Part shown: piece by piece, positions 20,614-23,854 of the stretch
Position numbering within the stretch: position 1 is the stretch's first letter
Layout of the letters: each line of letters starts with the position of its first letter
NCBI GenBank assembly: GCA_029298735.1
Contig: JANSLP010000427.1
Location: forward strand, 1 to 23,854
Direction of reading: 5' to 3'
Length of the DNA stretch: 23,854 nucleotides
Source: Ophiostoma sp. CBS 140.51
Lineage: Eukaryota > Ascomycota > Sordariomycetes > Ophiostomatales > Ophiostomataceae
The notes under the pieces: model-generated
What the model was told of the DNA's origin: nothing
The model's database searches: none
What the model saw: the letters and a program-made list of their open reading frames with translations, nothing else
Made by a program: the position numbers and the translations under genes

Positions 20614-22713
20614 CTAGACCCACTGCGTAATTTCATCTAGCACACTACACAAGCTGTCCATCTCCCCCACAACGTGTTTCTTTGGCCCGGCATCCTGTCT
20701 GGGGTCGACAGGCCGATGATCTCGCCGCCCGAAAACACAATCCAACCCTTGGTCCTGCACCAATTTCCACACGCTGTAAGGGCAGTTGCTGACGGGCTCC
20801 ACGGACCCCGCGGTGGCCTCGATCCGCAGGTCGAGCTCCGAGTCCATGCTGTCCACATCGATGTCAAGGCACCGCAGGAACCGGCCACCGCCACGACAGG
20901 CCTGCAACGCCGACAGTGACACCAAGCTCTCTGTCACAAGTTGACCATGGCCTCCACGGTAATGCAGCCGCGCATTTTGCTGCCGCAACCTTGCCAAGAG
21001 GGTAAACAGCGGCGGCCCCGTCTGCAGACGGCACTGCAGCTCGACCCGTGCCACGGCCGGCCCGGCGGAGAAGGTCGGCACGCACCGAAGCTCGACAAAG
21101 AAGAGACTGGCGGTCATTTTCGCAGCGGCGGTCCGCAGATGCTCTGCCTCGTAGGTCTCTCCGCGGCACTCGACTACGACATCCGGGGAGCGGCTCCCAG
21201 TGGCCTGAGCCAGAGCACGGTCTGCAGACATGGTCGCAGCACCGTTGGACACGGCACGGCCTTGGATGTCGATCACCACGCGCGGTCCGTTGAACTGCTC
21301 CACCCGACGAAGCTCCCAGTCGAGATTCTTCCCATAGGACACCACCGTGTTTCCGGCCCGCAGGCGTGGCGCGGTGACCCGTGGCAAGTGATATGCGCAG
21401 TCGGCCAGGTCCCACCGCTCGGTCACCATCGTCTGGACGAAAAAGGCCCCTGCTCCGAGTTAGGTCTACGTCAGGGTGCGGGTGCAAGGGGGGACTCACC
21501 GATGTCCGAGCCGACCAATACGTCGAAGCGGTCCCGCAGGGGGGACATTGTTAAGCCGACGAGCGCCTGGAGCTCTCTGAGAAACTGTGCGACAGCCTCC
21601 TTTTGTTCGAGCGACCCACCCAGCCGCAGCACCCTCGAGCCGGCCGTTGGAGGCTGGAGGGCAATCCATGTGTCGCAATGCATGCGGCACAACGGGCATT
21701 TGGCGATTTGAAACTGCCATGGGTCGGACAGAGACGGTTCACCGCCGAGCACGACGCATGTCTCGCAGAGCTGGTGCCCGCAGGGCAGCGGGGCCCGCCG
21801 CGGCTCCTGTGCGAGGCACACAAGGCATACATGCTTGCTGTAGCAGCCCATCCAAGCCACCTGGTACTTGCTCAGCAAACGAAGGTGTGCGTCCGCCGAC
21901 GAGCGAGAGCGCCTTTCCACAGCAATGCGGACAAAGGCTTCGCGGACCGTCGGCGCCTGGAAGTCGGCGCCGGCACGTAGCAGGGCGGCGGCGTAAAACG
22001 TGTCGAACGTAGAGGCAGGGGTGAAGACTGCCCGCTGGTTAGTCCAAGGCACACTGAGCTGGGGCCGAACGTCACTTACAGTGCATGCCAGGCGGGTGGG
22101 CGTCGAGATCTAGTACCGACGCGATCACCTCGACGTGGCCGATCTTTGCCGCATGGCTGACCTTGACGAACTCGGCCATGCAGTCCGCCAGGTTGGCGGG
22201 TGGCGGCCGGTGCCGCCTCGCAAGGCGCTGGACGTCGACAGGGCCGTGCGGGCCGCCCACGTAGTGGGCCACGCCGCTGCGGAGAAGCCATGCCAGATGG
22301 CGGCCGTGGAAGGCCAGACGCGCGCGCTGCTGGAGGCGGCATGCTTCCGTCACATGCTTCGTCACCGTGGCGAGGGCGGGGACGACGAGCCCGATGCCCC
22401 CAAAGGCCCTGAACAGCTTCTCGACATCGGCTTGGGTTCGCGCCCGGTACGGCTCCGCCGTGCGAAGCAGAGCCGACAGCTTGATGACGAGCACGTCCTG
22501 CAAGGCCGGAATCGTCAGCGACGCCTCGTCTGTGACAAGCAAGAGGCACGGCCTGTTCGCCATCGGCCGGCCCATGGCCTGCCGCGCCCATCCGCCTATG
22601 ATGTCGGCCACGCCCAGCGGGCCGCCCAGGGATGTCGCCCATTTGTCGGACACCTTCCGAACCTCGGGATGCTTTCCTGCACGGGAGGAGAACCTTATCG
22701 AAGCGATTATCAC
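20614..22713 (-). pseudogene. RING / degenerate patatin protein, 5'-truncated
   Basis: Exons (5' to 3') 22713-22080, 22027-21500 and 21449-20614, with GTAAGT and GTGAGT donors. The order matches a fungal family of B-box/P-loop/RING/patatin proteins. A middle region (LGGPLGVADIIGGWARQ, then DAHPPGMH) is followed by a C3HC4 RING at 21827-21684 (CLVC, CGHQLCETC, CPLC) and then a patatin start. The oxyanion loop DGGGxRG is replaced by GGSLEQ. The nucleophile motif GTSTG is GSDIG, and most of the lipase core is missing before the C-terminal beta domain (ASLFFVELRCVP, VWKLVQDQGLDCVFG). Lipase activity is therefore not expected, although the RING looks intact. The N-terminal B-box/GTPase part is absent, and the first in-frame ATG is internal (22575), so the gene is cut at about 22630. 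Confidence 0.6.
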
Positions 22714-23128
22714 ACCGAGCGATTTTCAATCCATCCTCGCACGGCTGGGCCTGACACAGGCGCAGCTCGCTAGGACCCTTTGCCTCCCCAGCGAAACAAC
22801 CGACGTGACCGGCACAAACTACCCGCTTCTCGTCGACTATCCCTTGGCCGTTCTCCACGGACGGCGCCGTGTTGCAGCAGGCATTCGATCGAAGCAGACC
22901 GACTGGTGGGCTGCCAAGCTCCTCTGCGTCAAAGGCACCTGGGCGAGCTTCCCCGCAGCCATCGCGCTCAACGAAGCGACAGACGCCGAGCTCGTCCAGG
23001 ACAAGGCCGAGTCGTTCTCCCACGAGGCGGCCTACTCCGCTGGCACGATCTACCGCGGCGTGATCGAGGCATGGCGCCGCGGGGATGAGGAGAGAGAAGA
23101 CGTGTTGCGGGATCGGCTGACGGCACCC
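22633..23128 (+). pseudogene. DUF3723-like fragment, truncated at both ends
   Basis: The frame reads VAHLSDTFRTSGCFPAREEN, then LAVLHGRRRVAAG, TDWWAAKLLCV and SAGTIYRGVIEAW. This order fits the N-terminal part of DUF3723 proteins (a DTF...GC segment, LHGxxR, DRWW-like, SDGEIYRKI-like). DUF3723 proteins are fungal, of unknown biochemical function, and are frequent cargo of Starship transposons. No start codon or N-terminal exon precedes it, because the sequence becomes the opposite-strand patatin gene. After about 23128 it becomes the opposite-strand dioxygenase-like gene. Only about 165 codons survive. The frame is open, but the product would be a chimera. Confidence 0.5.
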
Positions 23129-23129
23129 A

Positions 23130-23517
23130 GGGACGTGCGGACAGGGGAGAACAACGTCAAGCCTAGCAAACGTGTTTGGGCCCTTGGGTGAGCTGTGGGA
23201 CGTTGTGGTTAGCCGATGGAATAAACACGAGAATATACAAGGGCCAGAAATATAAAGGACAGACTGCAACTCGTGTGCAAAACTCACTCTGCGCGTGGTT
23301 CGTAGCAACCCCCCTCCCCGTAAACCATGATCTTGTACCGCTCGAGCTTGACGTTGGCCATTCCGTAGGCGAGACCCAGGTCTGTGACAACTTCATTTTT
23401 CCAGTCCTTTTTTGTAAGCTTCAACTCGGGATTATGTCCTCTCAAGTCGAGCAGGCTTGCGTCCAGCTCCCAAGTGATCCGCACAACCGCGTCGGACGAG
23501 TTGAGGGCCGGTCGCAT
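23130..23517 (-). pseudogene. 2OG-Fe(II) dioxygenase-like fragment
   Basis: Exon 23517-23288 ends in a GTGAGT donor. Intron 23287-23193 has a CTAAC branch and CAG acceptor. The next exon starts at 23192 and is recognisable to about 23130. The join reads YKIMVYGEGGCYEP-RAD-SPKG, then TFARLDVVLPCPH, which resembles fungal 2OG dioxygenase-like proteins (YKxxLYxxGxxFxxHxD, then MFGTLVVxLP). The metal-binding His is replaced by Arg (RAD for HxD), so activity is unlikely. The C-terminal half is missing at the junction with the DUF3723-like fragment. The ATG at 23517 may not be the true start. Confidence 0.42.
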
Positions 23518-23551
23518 GCGGTATGAAAGACAAGGGCGGAGGAGGACTCAC

Positions 23552-23601
23552 TCGGTGTGTGCCTTAAAATGGGCGCCCATTTCGTACAATAGCATCTTGT
23601 A
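23552..23601 (-). pseudogene. Second 2OG-dioxygenase-like fragment
   Basis: Reads YKMLLYEMGAHFKAHT and stops at a GTGAGT donor placed exactly as in the neighbouring fragment (inside the Asp codon of HxD). Here the His is kept. Upstream the frame meets TAA (possibly CAA mutated). No matching downstream exon exists, because the sequence becomes the other fragment. It is too short for a firm call. Confidence 0.35.
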
Positions 23602-23854
23602 AGGTTATGATCCCATTATCCCTGTGCATGGGTTGCTCTTGCTGTTTACGAAAACCTCCGGAATAATATAGGCAACAAAGCAAAAGTTAACCCAAACAGG
23701 AAAGAGCTACCGGTATCCTACAAAGGCATCTTACTCTACAACACAACAAACACATATTTTCACACGTCCCACAGAATCACCATTGTCCATAACTCCGCGT
23801 CGTCATCGTCACCGGCCACGCCACCAATCGGGATCCCGAGATCCCGTTTATTTT
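23602..23854. other. Terminal stretch, no gene seen
   Basis: No ORF or repeat of note. It contains an AT-rich part and a CGTCGTCATCGTCACC-like tract near 23800. Confidence 0.4.

Noticed and set aside
22076..23308. 410-codon minus-strand ORF
   Set aside because: Low-information Pro/Arg/Gly-rich product across three unrelated gene fragments; a GC-rich shadow frame.
1..23854. Starship captain (DUF3435 tyrosine recombinase)
   Set aside because: Looked for but no frame shows recombinase motifs, so the Starship reading rests on cargo content alone.

Overview
The window looks like nuclear DNA of a filamentous ascomycete (Pezizomycotina). Genes carry short introns of about 50-95 nt with GT...AG ends and CTRAC-like branch sites. 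Domain fusions are typically fungal: patatin/NB-ARC/TPR, RING/patatin and small MADS-like proteins. Several genes are broken by CAA/CAG to TAA/TAG stops of the kind left by repeat-induced point mutation (RIP). I do not assign a species.

Layout. 0.1-0.5 kb: minisatellite of an AAACCACTTACA-like unit. 1.3-3.4 kb: a four-exon gene that by my splicing encodes FHA, a degenerate protein kinase, an acidic tract and a complete 60-residue homeodomain in one 641-residue protein. This is the most unusual object here. 3.4-4.1 kb: two weak hypothetical ORFs. 4.1-8.3 kb: gene-poor, AT-rich DNA with three decayed genes. 8.4-10.1 kb: ferric-reductase-like gene whose first intron donor reads AT instead of GT. 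10.5-12.2 kb: small MADS-like gene divergent from an F-box pseudogene. 12.4-13.4 kb: intact APH-type phosphotransferase. 14.3-15.2 kb: cluster of about 25 copies of a 10-bp motif, TTACTGGTAA, in both orientations. 15.7-19.9 kb: intact 1328-residue patatin/NB-ARC/TPR NLR with 12 full, nearly identical 42-residue repeats, flanked by diverged direct repeats. 20.6-23.6 kb: mosaic of truncated genes (RING/degenerate patatin, a DUF3723-like fragment, 2OG-dioxygenase-like fragments) joined head to head.

How it fits together. Ferric reductases, patatin-like proteins, NLRs and DUF3723 proteins are the accessory families most often reported from Starship giant transposons. All four occur within 8.4-23.2 kb, so I infer Starship-type cargo or a relic of it. 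No captain (DUF3435 tyrosine recombinase) and no element boundary is visible. Decay is uneven: the kinase-homeodomain, APH and NLR genes are open throughout while their neighbours carry RIP-type stops. This may mean the open genes are younger, protected or under selection. All splice models, domain calls and alignments were made by eye without database searches.
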